A stretch of DNA of 64,000 nt from Tomocerus qinae (Eukaryota; Arthropoda; Collembola; Entomobryomorpha; Tomoceridae), in assembly GCA_020055645.1 (NCBI GenBank), contig CM034548.1:7254001-7318000 (forward strand). Reading direction: 5' to 3'. The notes under the pieces are model-generated. The model made no database searches. It was not told the DNA's origin and saw only the letters and a list, made by a program, of their open reading frames with translations. The position numbers and the translations under genes were made by a program. Of the stretch, positions 1 to 13,030 are shown in pieces (positions within the stretch are counted from its first letter, which is position 1; each line of letters begins with the position of its first letter).

Positions 1-3000
1 ACATTATTATAGTAGTGGCACAGTACTGCAGTGGATTTGATACGTAGAAGGAATCTAACAATCTGTGAGTGTGCATCTGACAATGCTATAATACATACAT
101 ACACACATAGATAGCAAATAGTCGTCGTAGTAGAGAGATAGCAAGTATAAGTATGTAGTGATATGCAGGCAAAAACAAAATCTGGTCTGGTTTACCTTCC
201 CAAACATCCTACCTCATATTATTAATTGCCTGATCACTTCTTTCCATTCTCAACTCGAGTGTTTTGCATTTTACAACAGAGCAATCAAAATCAACTACTA
301 GACATTAAATGAGGTAACATTTGTGTTGGGAATTGAATCGAGCCGAATCAAATTATCCCCTGAATGAATTGAACGCATTGATAGATGAACATATAAATTC
401 ACATGCATATTACACCGGAGTATGAGACGAGTATTGTTGTAGTTGCATTGAATTGGTTGCAGTCAGTCAAACCAAATCAAGTCAAGTTATAAGAGTAGTG
501 TATCAATATTACAAACAATGTTTTGAGAAATGGAAATTAAATGATATTGCAAACTATACAAGAACAACTATAATAATTCATCACTGGATTGAACTAATTC
601 TCAGCGTAGTACGAACCAAGTGTAGTTGTAATTTATCTTCATGAGTCGATGCTAAGTGCAAGGACTTTGCTACACTTTGCTATTTCCTTTTCTTAGAATT
701 ATTACCGATCTACAATAAAGAAATTAGTCACAGAACTCATGAATACACACAATAATATTCTTTGTAATGCAGTAGTAGTAGTAGAGACACAAGTATTTCC
801 TATTGTGTAGCCACCAACCGGGGGTCCACGAAAAACATAACTTACTGAACTCACATTTCCATTTGTAATTTAGATATAATATCAATTTACATTAATGTAC
901 GATAAGTGTATTAGAATTGTGTCTTCTATCTGCCTCTAGAATGCACTTCACACACAACAGTCATCATAACAACCGAGTAAGTATACTCACGCACTTGTTT
1001 AACCATAGCAGCCTTCTTAGAGCGTAACTGCAATTACAATACCAATAAGGCATGTTGCAGTAGTAGTAGCAGAGCGGAGTAATAATAACACAACAATAAG
1101 TAATGAGAAAAGCACTCCGCTTTGGTATGTAAATAAGGTAATGTGTACAAGCAATTGCCCTATCAGTTTACTATTTCAAAAAAATAACAACATCATCGCT
1201 AAAATGAAGTTTGGTATGTTTTTTACCCAGTAAAATGTAGTGTGATTTTTGTAAATGACTAGTCCACTTTATAGACTGCCTTTACTAGTATTTACTATAC
1301 TGCTGCAATACAATACCATCCTGAAATGAAGAATTGCTTTTTTACAATAAAATCCTGTCTAAGAAAAAATGCAGCTCTTGCGTCTCATTTCATTTGGAAA
1401 CGAGATAGCCTAGGAACATGTTGGAAATTTAATGGACACAATTAACAGGAATGTAATCATTTTACTACTACAAGGCAGATACTTATGCATGTATTTATTG
1501 CTTTGTTGTTATATTTTAAGTTTACATCCAAGATGTATTTATGGAGGCGTGTTTGAGTCACCATTTACCATACCATCCGATCTAAACGCATCTCTTCTTT
1601 GGCCGATTCTTCTGCGGCCATTAACAACCAATACTATTACCCTATTAACTGTTTCAAGAGTACTAGAGACCTATTACACACTATTACTACATCTCTGAGC
1701 TCTCCAGACAGACGTACGACTCAATCCATTAATTTTCTTTGTTAGTGACAGAGATGCTTAGTGCACTGCAGGCGACCAGAATGGCTATGTGTCAGTGTGA
1801 ATAAGCATGGGTGGATTTTTACTCTCCAAGTGTCCACTACGGTGTGTGCCTTCTCCTCTGACATTAAATGTCCTTTCCAAGTGATAATTAAGTTGTTCAT
1901 GCCCATGTTTTTAGTCAATATGTAAGTATACATTACAAAACAGTTGGATATTATACCCATAATAATTGATAGTAAAACACTCGAGTGATTTTCAGGACAG
2001 CTCCCATAAAATAGATCGTAAAGAGATCACGTTTTCAGAACTACTCTTACTACATTTACTAGTTCATGTGGAATTTGGTATAAAAGATACTATTATGACC
2101 TGATGCAGGTCTCTAATTTCATTCCTTCCAATAATTCACGAGCAACCTTCACTAGGTACCTCAATTGAATATTTACATATGCGTGATAACACTGAAATAA
2201 TTTCAATATGACTACATGATTCCATATCCTCTTGAAATCTAGAAGATTTTACTCCAAGTGACTATGCTAATAAAGCGGACTAACTATTTTGCTGAATGTA
2301 TTCAATTTACTCATTAGGCAACTATTATTATTGTCTTTTTTCTACAAATCTACATAATAAGTAATTTGCATGGACATATCACATTACATTCTTTGGCAGG
2401 TGAATTTACATCCACATTATATTAGGATGTTCAACATGTAAGTAGATGGTTGTTTTTAGACTGTTTTGTACATCAGTCGTAAATAGAGCATTGCTTGCTA
2501 TAAATTGTGAGCATGCAGTTGTGTGACAATTTGGAAACAGCTAAATGCAGCTAGTTAGAAGTATCTCTCAACTTGGCATATAATTACAAGGGTAAACTTT
2601 ATTGAAAATCTCGTAGATTCCGTGATCTGCTTCCTGCTTGTTAATTCATGTTGAGACACATGATCAACTTACATTAAGTATTTCTCATAGTTTCCTCTGT
2701 TGTGGGCATAGAGTATGGTATGGATGAAACTTGTGGAGCCACCACGAACGTAACTAATGCTGCTTTATTTACTAATAAGTTAAATACATGGGCAGAACTA
2801 GTTTCCATTTAAAGGCACTCCTTTATTTCTGTAACAGCTTTGAGAAAATATCTCTTTGTGTACTCTTTCCTATTTAGAGTACTTTTAAGTATAAGCATTC
2901 CTTATTACAGCTACATTTCCATCTAAATAAGCGATAAAACAATTTTTAACTAAGATTTCATTCATATACATACGCCGTTTAAAAGGTTAAAAAATGTCAT

Positions 3001-6000
3001 CGTATTGTTGAGTGTTATGGGACAGATATTTTGCCAATTGTCGCAATTATCCTTCAGCATACTAATGAAGTCACTCAGACCACATAAACCACTTAGAAAT
3101 AGGAGATAAATGACTCCATTGGCTCAAATATTTCAAATACTATTCCATGATTATACCAAATTCCAATTCAGACATTTGTTAGAAAATAGATTGTTCAGAT
3201 ATCCATTGCCTACACGACATCGAAACATAAAACCCATCGTTTTTAAATAAAAATGGCCTGTGATGTACGACGTAGATGAGTCACTATAGTTGTAGGTCAT
3301 TACGAATCTAGCTTTATTACTAGGAACCTGGCTTAATGGTGGGTAAAATTTCACATACCTGACCAGTTACATTGAGAAATTAGTCAAAAGCGTTACCCGT
3401 TTACATAACAACTAGTAATATTATAGAATTATTACACTAGGAACAATAAATAAACGTAATTGAAGTCGTATCGGCACTTATATTTGTTTCAATAATATAT
3501 TCAAACTGGATTAAAAATTTAATCTACAATTTTACGACATTTTTGTAACAAATGTGTCGCTTTATTCCTACAGAACATTATTTATATTGAAAAGTTTGTA
3601 TAACTTTTTTGTCTAGCTCTGCCCTTGCCCTCAAAAAGTTCTGGTTGCCATTTCAATCTTTCCACTTGATAGCCAATGGGAAAATTATAAAAATTCTCCT
3701 TCTGTTAACTTTTGTGGTAATATTTTATGGTGGATTGGAGAGTGGCAAAACACTTAAACAAAGGCATCTCTATTAGGATATTGGTGGACAGCTTTTTCGG
3801 CAGTTAGCATAATTAGTCGGGTTCATTAAAAAGCATCTGTTGATTTTGATTGCTTATCTTCCCCACGGCTTTCAATATTAACGTTGTCATACCTTCCCCT
3901 CCTGTTCGAACTGTTTCTATGTTCTGTAAACTCCTTTATTTTACTCTTCTACTCATTCAGAAAGGTTTATGATATTTGGTCATTTTTATAACCCAAATAA
4001 ATATAGAATTATATACTTACATCCGTACACACTCAATACCTCATCATAATATACGCACTTAATTATTTAACCCTAGCATTATTGCTGAACTGTTGTAGCT
4101 ATCACCCCATATGAACCGTAATTGGACAAATAGCAGGCTCCTAGTAGCAGCTTAGTTAAAAGAATGAGATTATACCATTATAGAATTACTAAAAATCCTC
4201 GATTTTGTACTTTGTACTCTTTCCCTTTATGCTAACTTAGAGAATGGCGAATTGATTGTAATCGGAATATGCATTCTATTACATTCAATCACGTTTGCTG
4301 CATGGCTATATTTTCAAACTGCGTTCAGTTGCATATAAAATGCTACTGGCCACTGTTTGTAGGTTGAATGATTGCATACGGGAAATGCTAACTTATTATT
4401 TCAGATAAATAAATATATGCAAAATTTATTTTGACTAGGTCTTTATACCGGTTACTATAAAAATTTAAATGGCGACTTTCTTATCGAGATATTAAAATGC
4501 CATCCCAGAATACTGCTGCACAATCATATTACAACATAGAATAAATATAGATATGTCATAAAAATCAAAAGATGATTGCCGATTGTGTACTTCTCTTTCC
4601 AGATCATGTAGGTAGGTAGTAGTGATATGTCTTGTATTATGTCTATCTGCATAAAAATGTAAAACACTCTTATAGAAAAGATATATCCAAGTATGCTTAA
4701 GCGCAGCAACCCCAGTCACTCACACCAGACAGACGTAAAGCTGGATATATGTAATGGGCTACTAAAACTGAAGATGATTAGTAGAGGAAATGTGATGACT
4801 CAGTCGGTTCAGTTCAGTCTGTCAGAGTCATTCTGTTTGGCTTTGTCTCACTACCTAAAACTTCTTTTCCAACACACCCTCGAGTCATTTCTCTTCAACC
4901 GGACAGATTACACTTGTAATTGCATCACAAAGTATGCGAAAGCAAATGCTTCTATGCGTACACATATTTACTCTAAAATTACATGTGCACAAGATTATTT
5001 AAAAAGCCCTTCATTTCATAATGGCAACATTAGCCCATCGAAAAATTTATGCATTTAGGTGCTACAATTTCAATGCTGCATCATTATACATTCGCAGGGT
5101 AATATTAATAATAAAATAAAGTAATGGGAATGTAATACTTTTTTATTGTAGTATAGCCTTTCGATATTATATGATCATGAGACTTGACGATAAAGGCAAC
5201 TGAAAACTGACTCGGCTGTATCATTTACTAATTACAAGTTAGTGGTAGACAAAAACAAGTAATTTTTTTCACTAATGAAGGAGAATGAAGATGGATGAGG
5301 AATAAAACCCATCGAATGTGAAATTGGGTATAGATATATATGTGGATCACTATGAACAACAAACGTGTATTTCTGCTAATCTTAAGTAGCTGTTTAGGCC
5401 TTTAAGATATGTCTAGCCAGTTTCTAATGCACATTAAATATTATTTAATATCATCTTACATGAATAAGCAATAACATTAAGAGATCGATGGGAAGCTAAG
5501 TAGCTGGTCAGTTCCTAGAAATTAAAAATTATAATTACGTTGCAACGATTACCGCAAAAGAAGATGAAAAATGCAGAGATGAACCTAAATAAGTACACGA
5601 CATTCATATCGTAAATAATGAGTTTGGTTAATTCCAGTCCAGGTGCTCTGATCTGACTTTATTGTTTCCCCTGTGGCTCAATAAAATGCGCTAACTTGAG
5701 CTATAAATACTAATTACTCAAATCTCTAGTCAAAATCGATTTTCTATTTATTATGTCGTTTCATGGTTTTGCAGTCAGAGGTAAAGGGGCAGGGGTTGAG
5801 CCTTTTCAATTGAACTGCACTCATTGCCTTTGCTTATTATGTGGTATTATCATAACATTAGCTACTAACTGGTTGCAGCTGTTATCCATTGCAGTGTTTT
5901 TTAGATGTGCAGTAGTTTTGTGCATTATTTACCCATAGTCTGTCTTTCCTCACCCTCTGCATGTATTCTGATGAAAGAATCGGATATCAATATTCCCTTG

Positions 6001-9000
6001 TCTGTCCATGCATTCGTGTATAGCCTGGTTGACTTTGGGTCTTCTGTTGATTTTACACAGATATTTTACACTCATCACTTTTTTGACTTGTGCAGGTAGA
6101 AAAAATTGGAAGCATGAGAAGTGAGATCGGTTTGACAGGCAGTTTGTTTTAGTATATAGATATACATTTGTAAAGTACATATGCGTAGTTTTGCTGTAGA
6201 GATATTACATACTTAATATTTAATCGAAAGAATCCGTAGCCGTAATGAGAAAAATGTGTGTTGGTTAGGGAACTCGATTTGTATTTTTATGAAGGTAAAT
6301 CCTGTAACTTAACAATTGTAGTAACATGAGCATTAAACATGTTGATGTAATCATATTCACATCGATTGGGGATAACAAAAGGAAAAAATGCCTACCTACC
6401 TGATGAGGACATAGTCTGAGTTTGTTTGATCTGATTTGAATCTGAATGGCTGTGAGTGGATATCAATGCAGTCGACTTTGGGGGATATCCATCCAATAAT
6501 TGTCTAACTAAAGCGTATTTACAAGAACAAAAGCGGCATTATAGATAATAGATAGATGGACAAGCTCAGTTAAGGGACCCGACCTGTATTTTCATAAATT
6601 AACCAGTCATGGATGTGTGATGTGCAGTCATAAAAACTACCGTGGAGAATATATATTTTAGAAGATTTGCTATCTAAGAAATAAAAGTCAGGTCAGTTTA
6701 TCTCAATACATCTATAGCATGTAGTACTTACCACTCAAACTAAACTACCCACAGGACAGCTACGCCATAATCTTATATTACCAACAATGCAAACAAAAGC
6801 AAATGTCTTTGCGAGTCTTGAAGAGCAACAGAGCAGGAAATCCAGTTTTACAAAAGAATTTTATGAATACATTTATAAGGCGCAACGAGACATATCAATG
6901 CTTAAGTGGGTATAATATTTTTTCTTCCCTGTGCATCTCTATTTTTCTTTTTCTCACAATGCAAGCTTACTTAATGCTAGTTACTGTGGCACTATCTCTT
7001 GTTACACATCTAATAAAGGGATGCATGTCATTGGTAAATCGATCAAATGAAAAGGAAGGAGAAACAGGACAGCTAAAGACAATGGAGTACATTTCTACTA
7101 GCAAATAATCAATTATACCGATACCACAGACATGATAATAATTGCTCCACGTAACCTATACTTCTACACTGCTCAATGTTTTGAACGCTGTAATAAATTC
7201 TAATACATTAGTACCATCGCAAAGGTAAAAATACAGTACAAGTGTGCTTGTATTAGTGTCTGCATCCCAGTACTGTCCTATTCTGGGTTAGAAATTAATT
7301 GCAAATTGCAAGCAGAGACAGAATGCACAATAGAAAGTGAAAAATGGAAACAGATCAAGTTGAGAAAACTGATCTGATTTGATTTGTGTAGGACAAGCAC
7401 CCATTTTTTTATTTATATAATACATACATGTGTGTGTACCATTTCCATCTGCGTAGAGTTAGTACATAATGCACGTATTTATATTATAAATAAGGAGACT
7501 TTTAGGTATAAGGCGTTATCAGTGTCTATACGCTCAATTCTATCTCATCGAACAATATCCACTTAGTTAAAATGAATGGCATACCAAAGATTATTATATT
7601 GGAAGCAGTGGGAAATGGAAATTAAATTTTTATTTAATGCAGCAGCATAATTTACCTGTCCTTCACTCTTTCATGTTGGCGTCCAGTAATTGTGTAATGC
7701 CTACCTACTGTCTTGTCTTAAATAAATATATGGTCATGCATATATATTTCTGTGACTGCAGAAAGTGAAAAATAGTTAAGAAGAGCAAAGTGCCACTAAA
7801 CGTGTGCGTGTGGTCACAATACTAGAATTTTTAGTATCAAGCTAGTCTTTCAACAGCTCGCCATAAATGTCACGAAGGAGACAAAGCGTTTCATTTAGTA
7901 AAATGCCTTTTCGCTCAAACTTAGTATTCACCTTGCACTCTGGTATCTTTCTTATTTTGGTCCGGGTTGATATTTCTCATCCAGCTCATATATTTTCTAT
8001 GCGCCTTAAGCACCATGTTGTATTTATGTGTAAATTAATTATGCATAAATACCTAGGGTGTCTACATGTACTTACCTACCTCCATGTGTAAAATTCTAAT
8101 GTAAATAGTAGATAAATGTTGGAGCCAAGTGGTTAAACTGGAACTAGGTATAATAATATTGGCCTGGTATGCATATGAAAAAATCTTTTGTTTAGAAATA
8201 TTATCATGCATCTCTTTCGAACATCCTGAGATGAATTTTTCATTTTTTACAATCATTACCATAGGTCGGCTGCATTTTTAAGATCTTAGAAGACGTGGTC
8301 ACCCCACACAGGGATATTTCTCATAAATAATTAATTTAGATCGGTTTTTCTAGCAGTGAAAAGCCACCACGACGAAATCTCATGGTTTGATTAAAGATAA
8401 GATTGATAGATTTTATCATGCGGAGGGAAATGAGAAATCCACCAAGAAATCTTCTCTCTTGCACAATATATCTATAATAGATCTAAAAGAGTTGCTTAAA
8501 TACAAACATTAAGCCAACTATATAGATGCAGTAGACAATGCTTATTCTTTTTAGAAAACCCTGGCATCCAAGATAAGATACGATGAGATTAGAATTAACC
8601 ACATTACGCAGTATCTTCACAGATAGTAAGTAAATACTAAATAGTTGTGCGGTATTTTTCATTTTTTAAAACTGGCAGGTATGCGCAATGTATCTAGTTT
8701 TATACATTACAATTCTTAATAGATGAGTCAATTCCATCACTGCTGTATTGCTATCGGTCCCTTTGTACTTTTCCGTCAACCGCGCTTTGCACACATTGTA
8801 ATTTACTGCAAACAAGGCGGCTGGTTTGGCCAGACTGCTTTGTTTTCAATATTTATCATTTTGACTGGTAACAAGTCTGATCCTAAATATTTATTGAAGT
8901 TTCACATGTAACAATTTTGTTTTCCACTGACAGTTACACATATTTAGTACGGAAAATAACATTACATGTGAATATCATATTTAATACATATTCATATATC

Positions 9001-10099
9001 AGTACCATATATTATGTACTATGTCCATAATGTCATGCAATTCGCTGAGCAGTGACTTTTCACTTATTGGTTATGGTTAATATATTATACAGTAGTATAT
9101 GGCAATTTGTATATATGTATAAGATGTTCAGTGTACTATCCAATCCCTGTACAATAAATTACATTTTTGCACTTCCATGACATATCTCACGCATTTCATA
9201 CACATAGCTATACAGGCATACATACTTCGTAGCAATTATACAATTGTCATTAATTTTGCTGAATGCGGTGCAGTTGTTTATCCATACCAACGAACTTAAT
9301 AAATCTTTATCAATTACAATATGGCTACCATAAAATTAATACGACTATGCAACTACTAGGACAGAACAAGGGGTATTAAAGAAAACATTTTGTCATGATG
9401 CGATATAAATTAAAAGGCTAACAGGTATTCTGTTGGCAAAGTAAATTGCTAACTAGTATAGAATACCTGCTTACTACAATAATTATACTTGTTCACTTCC
9501 ATTGGACTAATTTAAAAGTCAACAGGGAATATTGTTATTACCACCCATTCATTTATTATTAATAAACAAACTATCATAATATTCATTGCTACATGTACTC
9601 TGGTTTATTCATACTTGTACTTATAAGTAAATCTCTACAATAGGCAATTAATATATGGGGTTGCTTTGATGCCATTAACATACTGAAAATAAATCTAATA
9701 TCTACAATCATTAATTTAACCTTATAAAAACATTATTTAATTTATCCATTTCATTTGTAGGCAGATTTCCAATATTGTTGCTCTACTTGATGGTCCCTAC
9801 TAACAGCAAATGGACTTTCATTGCCTAACATTACTGTTTGTAACTGCGTTACATTTCGTAAAATGAACATATGCTAATTGGAAACTACACCATGAAATTC
9901 TGAAAAGTTATTACAGGCCCCTAGCATTTCATAGGAATTTCGATTTTACAATGCATGAGAGTTAATAGTATTCAAAACCATATTTGTGTTGTATTGCCCA
10001 AATATTTAATTGTATTTCATGACAAACAAATTGAGACAGCAAGCGAAAGTCCCAGTATGTAATTTTTGATCCAGAAGATGAGAAAATGGTGTCTCAAGT
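1..10099. other. AT-rich non-coding region upstream of dar1
   Basis: Only short, unconvincing open frames occur (the longest about 121 codons at 4693-5058, no domain or codon structure). It contains minor simple repeats such as AGT triplets at 771-784 and the words GTAGGTAGGTAG (about 4608) and CCTACCTACCTG (6391-6402). A block at about 3.6-3.9 kb has a more mixed, enhancer-like texture with CCAAT and GATA words. No RNA gene or intact mobile element was recognised. Confidence 0.6.
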
Positions 10100-10860
10100 A
10101 TTATATTATACTATGAGAATGGTAATAATGGAGTAGGTATCGAAAAGAAGCGTTGAAAAGACCCTTTCCGATCCCTCTTTCCGTGGACTGAATCTGTGCG
10201 ACGATCTTCAGAACTGAAAATGAGACGCATAAAACAAGAGCATGAGATGATAGTGAAGGGTAGATAGCCAGAATGAATCGACGCGCTAGAAGTTGTATTG
10301 GTGGTGGAGATGAGGAGGAGAGGGATGCCACGGCAGATCTTATAATATTGGAGATAATCTTTTGCGAAGCTCAAGAGTTGAAAAAGTAGTGATGTAATGA
10401 GAGAAGGAGAATTTGTCTTGGCGTGGAGTTTGAATCGATGGGCCAGAGCAGAGATGCCGAAAGTGGCCTGCAGATCGAGTTCGTGCTCCTTCTGGTTTCT
10501 GTGATCCAAGATCTGTTGGAAACTGGGATATGGTTGAAACGAAACGTAGTTTTTGGCTGCATGCAAAATAAAGAACGTAGTAAGTAGTCGGACATAAGTA
10601 GTATTAGTCTGATGATGGTATACTAGGAAAGTGTGCACACGTACATACATAGTAGAGATAGGAAGCGTGGACGTAAAACAAAGCGGAGAGACAAACAAGC
10701 CACAAGTCGAAATGGTAAAAGATAAAAAGCTGCAGAAGAAACAGGGCCAGTGTTTTAGGGGAAAGGTAAGAAGGGGGAAACAAATGGAAATCTGTAGCAT
10801 TGATCCTGCATAGTTTGGTCCTCTGGAGAATGAGACGAAATGAACTGAGTCTTTGCTATT
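10100..10860. other. Purine-rich (+ strand) non-coding block
   Basis: This block is markedly A/G-rich on the + strand and less AT-rich than its surroundings. The - strand is therefore C/T-rich and poor in stop codons, which opens a 229-codon frame at 10111-10800. That frame is overlapped by open frames in other - strand registers (10101-10331, 10371-10595), has a biased Ser/Thr/Leu/Phe content and shows no domain. I read it as compositional. It could be promoter-proximal or enhancer DNA of dar1. Confidence 0.35.
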
Positions 10861-10949
10861 CCTCTTATGAAAGGGTTAAGTGTATCTACGTAGTGCTATG
10901 TCATGCCGTACATGTAACGCAAGACTCAGGCCGTGTCTCATAATATTAC

Positions 10950-11343
10950 ATATAAATTGTGTTTGGTTGAGGTGATGCGCTACGGAGTGCTCTGTTACTA
11001 CCTGCACACACACTCAGAAGAACAATCACATCTGCACTACCTTCAACATCACAACGTGGACTCAATAACGTGTAGTAGTTAGGAGGTAATGTTCCTACTA
11101 TCATAGATTAGCAGACTGCTTACTTTACTATCTGTTGTGGCAAGGAGTGAGTTTGCTGGACAGGACAGAGCGAACCAATTCCAATACGCAATGGAATATT
11201 ATGGCTGAATGTATATGCACAGACGTAAGTAGATACGTCCACGTAATGTAAAACTTGTAATGCAATGCAACGTAACGTAATTTAGTAAGGAGAGAGATAG
11301 ATAGGTATACGCAACGTGGATAAGTAAAAGGACAGGTAAGTAA
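10950..11343 (+). promoter_or_regulatory. Candidate dar1 promoter / non-coding first exon region
   Basis: This less AT-rich stretch ends in GGACAG|GTAAGTAA, a consensus donor with the intron starting at 11336. A second donor-like GAC|GTAAGTAG is at 11225. An untranslated exon ending here would splice naturally to the acceptor at 12972, 1.6 kb downstream. I see no clear TATA box or initiator, so the transcription start cannot be placed. The assignment rests on donor quality and position only. Confidence 0.3.
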
Positions 11344-12950
11344 GCTAAGAAGGTATGTCGTAGTGTGCTAGAGTGTGTGGTGGGGTGAATTTGGACGGAC
11401 GATTCCACATTATATTATACATTACATTACATTTAGGTGATTGGAGTAGAGGACGATGCACAGAGATCCATCGGCCGAGTGGACTACCAAAGGATTGCAA
11501 TGATGCTATAGAGGAAGATAATTTAGTCTAGTTAGTTGCCTCGGACGGATGGAGACACGACTACTCACGATCTGCCACTCTTGACTCCACTATTACTACC
11601 TATTACTTACAAATATTCATTCACTCTCTGTTTTACTTCATCCTCCCTCACTCCAGTCACATTTACACCTTTTCTTTTAAATTTGTCTCAAAATCTGTGA
11701 GTGAATTTCAGAATTCTGTGCAAGTGCAAATCAATTTACATTTTCATGATACAGAGTGGTGTGTCATTGTGGCTCAATTGCAGGCGAGTTGCGACAGACA
11801 GTGCTGCTACCCTGTTGTAAATTGTCATGCGGAAACTGTCTTCGATTGGGAATTCATTGCCCCACAAATTTTGTCTCCAGTTTCAAATGACGGAAGAGCA
11901 AGTCAAATCGGTGTAATACGGGGGTGAAAGTGAAAAAGACGTGTTTTCCCACGTTACCCTATCTAAGCTGCCTGTGTGGAAGAAGAGTTACCTATCTGCC
12001 TGATTTAACTTTCCGTTCACGCCCAACGCTGCATGTTTACTGTTCTTGTATAAAAATACAGTTTATTACGTGTGTAATGAAGTTCTCAATAAAATTCATT
12101 TTTAAATCAAGTATACTTGTATAAACATTTTAAATGCTAAATTCAATTCTTGGAATGGTGCTACACAAGTATAGCGGAAATGAGGAGACAAGCCTAGGGA
12201 ACATAATTGTAGATACCTGCTAATTTTACATCACATAATTTAACATACGTATTAATACTGCAGAAAGAATAAGTATCGTTTCAAACAAGCATTTAGTGCC
12301 TAGATTAGTTACTGTCAATTGAACCATGTCACAATGGGAGGTCAGTGATATATATTGGTGTTTATTAAGTTTTCTACCGGAAATTAGATCAATGTGCTCT
12401 ATCCGGTCATGAGCCTCCATTCTTTAAACTTAATTCCAGTGAAATTACCATTTTCAATATCTGCAAAGAGTGAAGGACCTTTTACACCAGTTTCAACTTC
12501 CAAGTGAGTTCTATCAAAAGTGGGGAGAATAGAGACGCGTCAATTCTGTGACTCTTTACACTATAGCGTTATGCACTTTTTTCACTAAAATGACAAGAAT
12601 AAAAAACAGATCCAAAATAAGGAAGCAGTGTAGAGCAAGATTGTACTAGAAGTTAGCAGTCGAGTCTTCAGGAGCATAATGACGTGAATATTAAAGAAGC
12701 ATTTCCTACATAGGAAAAATTGACACAAGAATTGTCTGCACGACATATGAACGACAATTCCTTACCAACATTTTGTGAATTGAGTGCAGAGTCATTTCCA
12801 CACGGCCTTTGTCAAGGGTCGCCTTTTTTGCACACACAAGTTGTAATCTTTCTGTGGTACATGGTGAAAAATATATTGTGCTATTGACGCATATCAAAAT
12901 AGTGTCGTTACAAAAGTATAATTTCTTCGCTGAAACATAAACCTTTCGTG
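11344..12950. other. Region between candidate 5' exon and coding exon 1 of dar1
   Basis: It includes a less AT-rich segment (about 11.70-12.05 kb) after an acceptor-like ATTTCAG at 11705-11711. That segment carries a 76-codon open frame (11697-11927) without recognisable motif, a TATAAAAA at 12049 and an AATAAA at 12089. It could be a UTR exon, a short non-coding transcript or intron sequence. The remainder (12.1-12.95 kb) holds nothing I can name. Confidence 0.3.
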
Positions 12951-13000
12951 GTTTCTACATCCTTTTCTCTAGAGCCACAGATAAAATAACCTGTGGCAAA
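12951..13000 (+). promoter_or_regulatory. dar1: Splice acceptor and 5' UTR segment before the dar1 start codon
   Basis: A pyrimidine-rich tract ending in TTTTCTCTAG (AG at 12971-12972) is a strong 3' splice site. A second AG, in CCACAG, lies at 12979-12980. The exon would start at 12973 (or 12981), giving 20-28 bases of 5' UTR before the ATG at 13001. This implies at least one further non-coding 5' exon upstream. The alternative is that transcription begins locally and the tract is coincidental. Confidence 0.55.
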
Positions 13001-13030
13001 ATGACTACCGAAATTTCTTACTTCCAAGAT
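13001..13030 (+). CDS. dar1: dar1 first coding exon (MTTEISYFQD)
   Basis: A ten-codon open segment starts with ATG in the context CAAAATGA, a good arthropod initiation context. It ends exactly at GAT|GTAAGTAA, a near-perfect donor. It ends in phase 0, and the large exon at 23027 begins in phase 0 straight after TTTCAG. The junction therefore reads ...[16 protein letters not shown] and extends the protein to 584 residues. Upstream in frame there is no other ATG before a TAA at 12938-12940. Both the 5' and 3' edges of this exon carry good splice signals. A ten-residue exon has no diagnostic domain, so the assignment rests on splice signals, phase and position. If the exon is wrong, translation would begin at the Met at 23027 instead. 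Confidence 0.7.

Noticed and set aside
4693-5058. 121-codon open frame on the + strand
   Set aside because: No recognisable motif, and it overlaps - strand frames. Nothing distinguishes it from chance.
10111-10800. 229-codon open frame on the - strand, the second longest in the window
   Set aside because: It lies in a purine-rich + strand block, so the - strand is C/T-rich and stop-poor. Other - strand registers are open too (10101-10331, 10371-10595), the translation is biased to Ser/Thr/Leu/Phe with no domain, and no splice or initiation context supports it.
11473-11482. GGCCGAGTGG, an exact tRNA-Leu/Ser-type A-box word
   Set aside because: No B box (GGTTCRANNCC) follows at tRNA spacing and no cloverleaf can be formed, so it is not called a tRNA or SINE.
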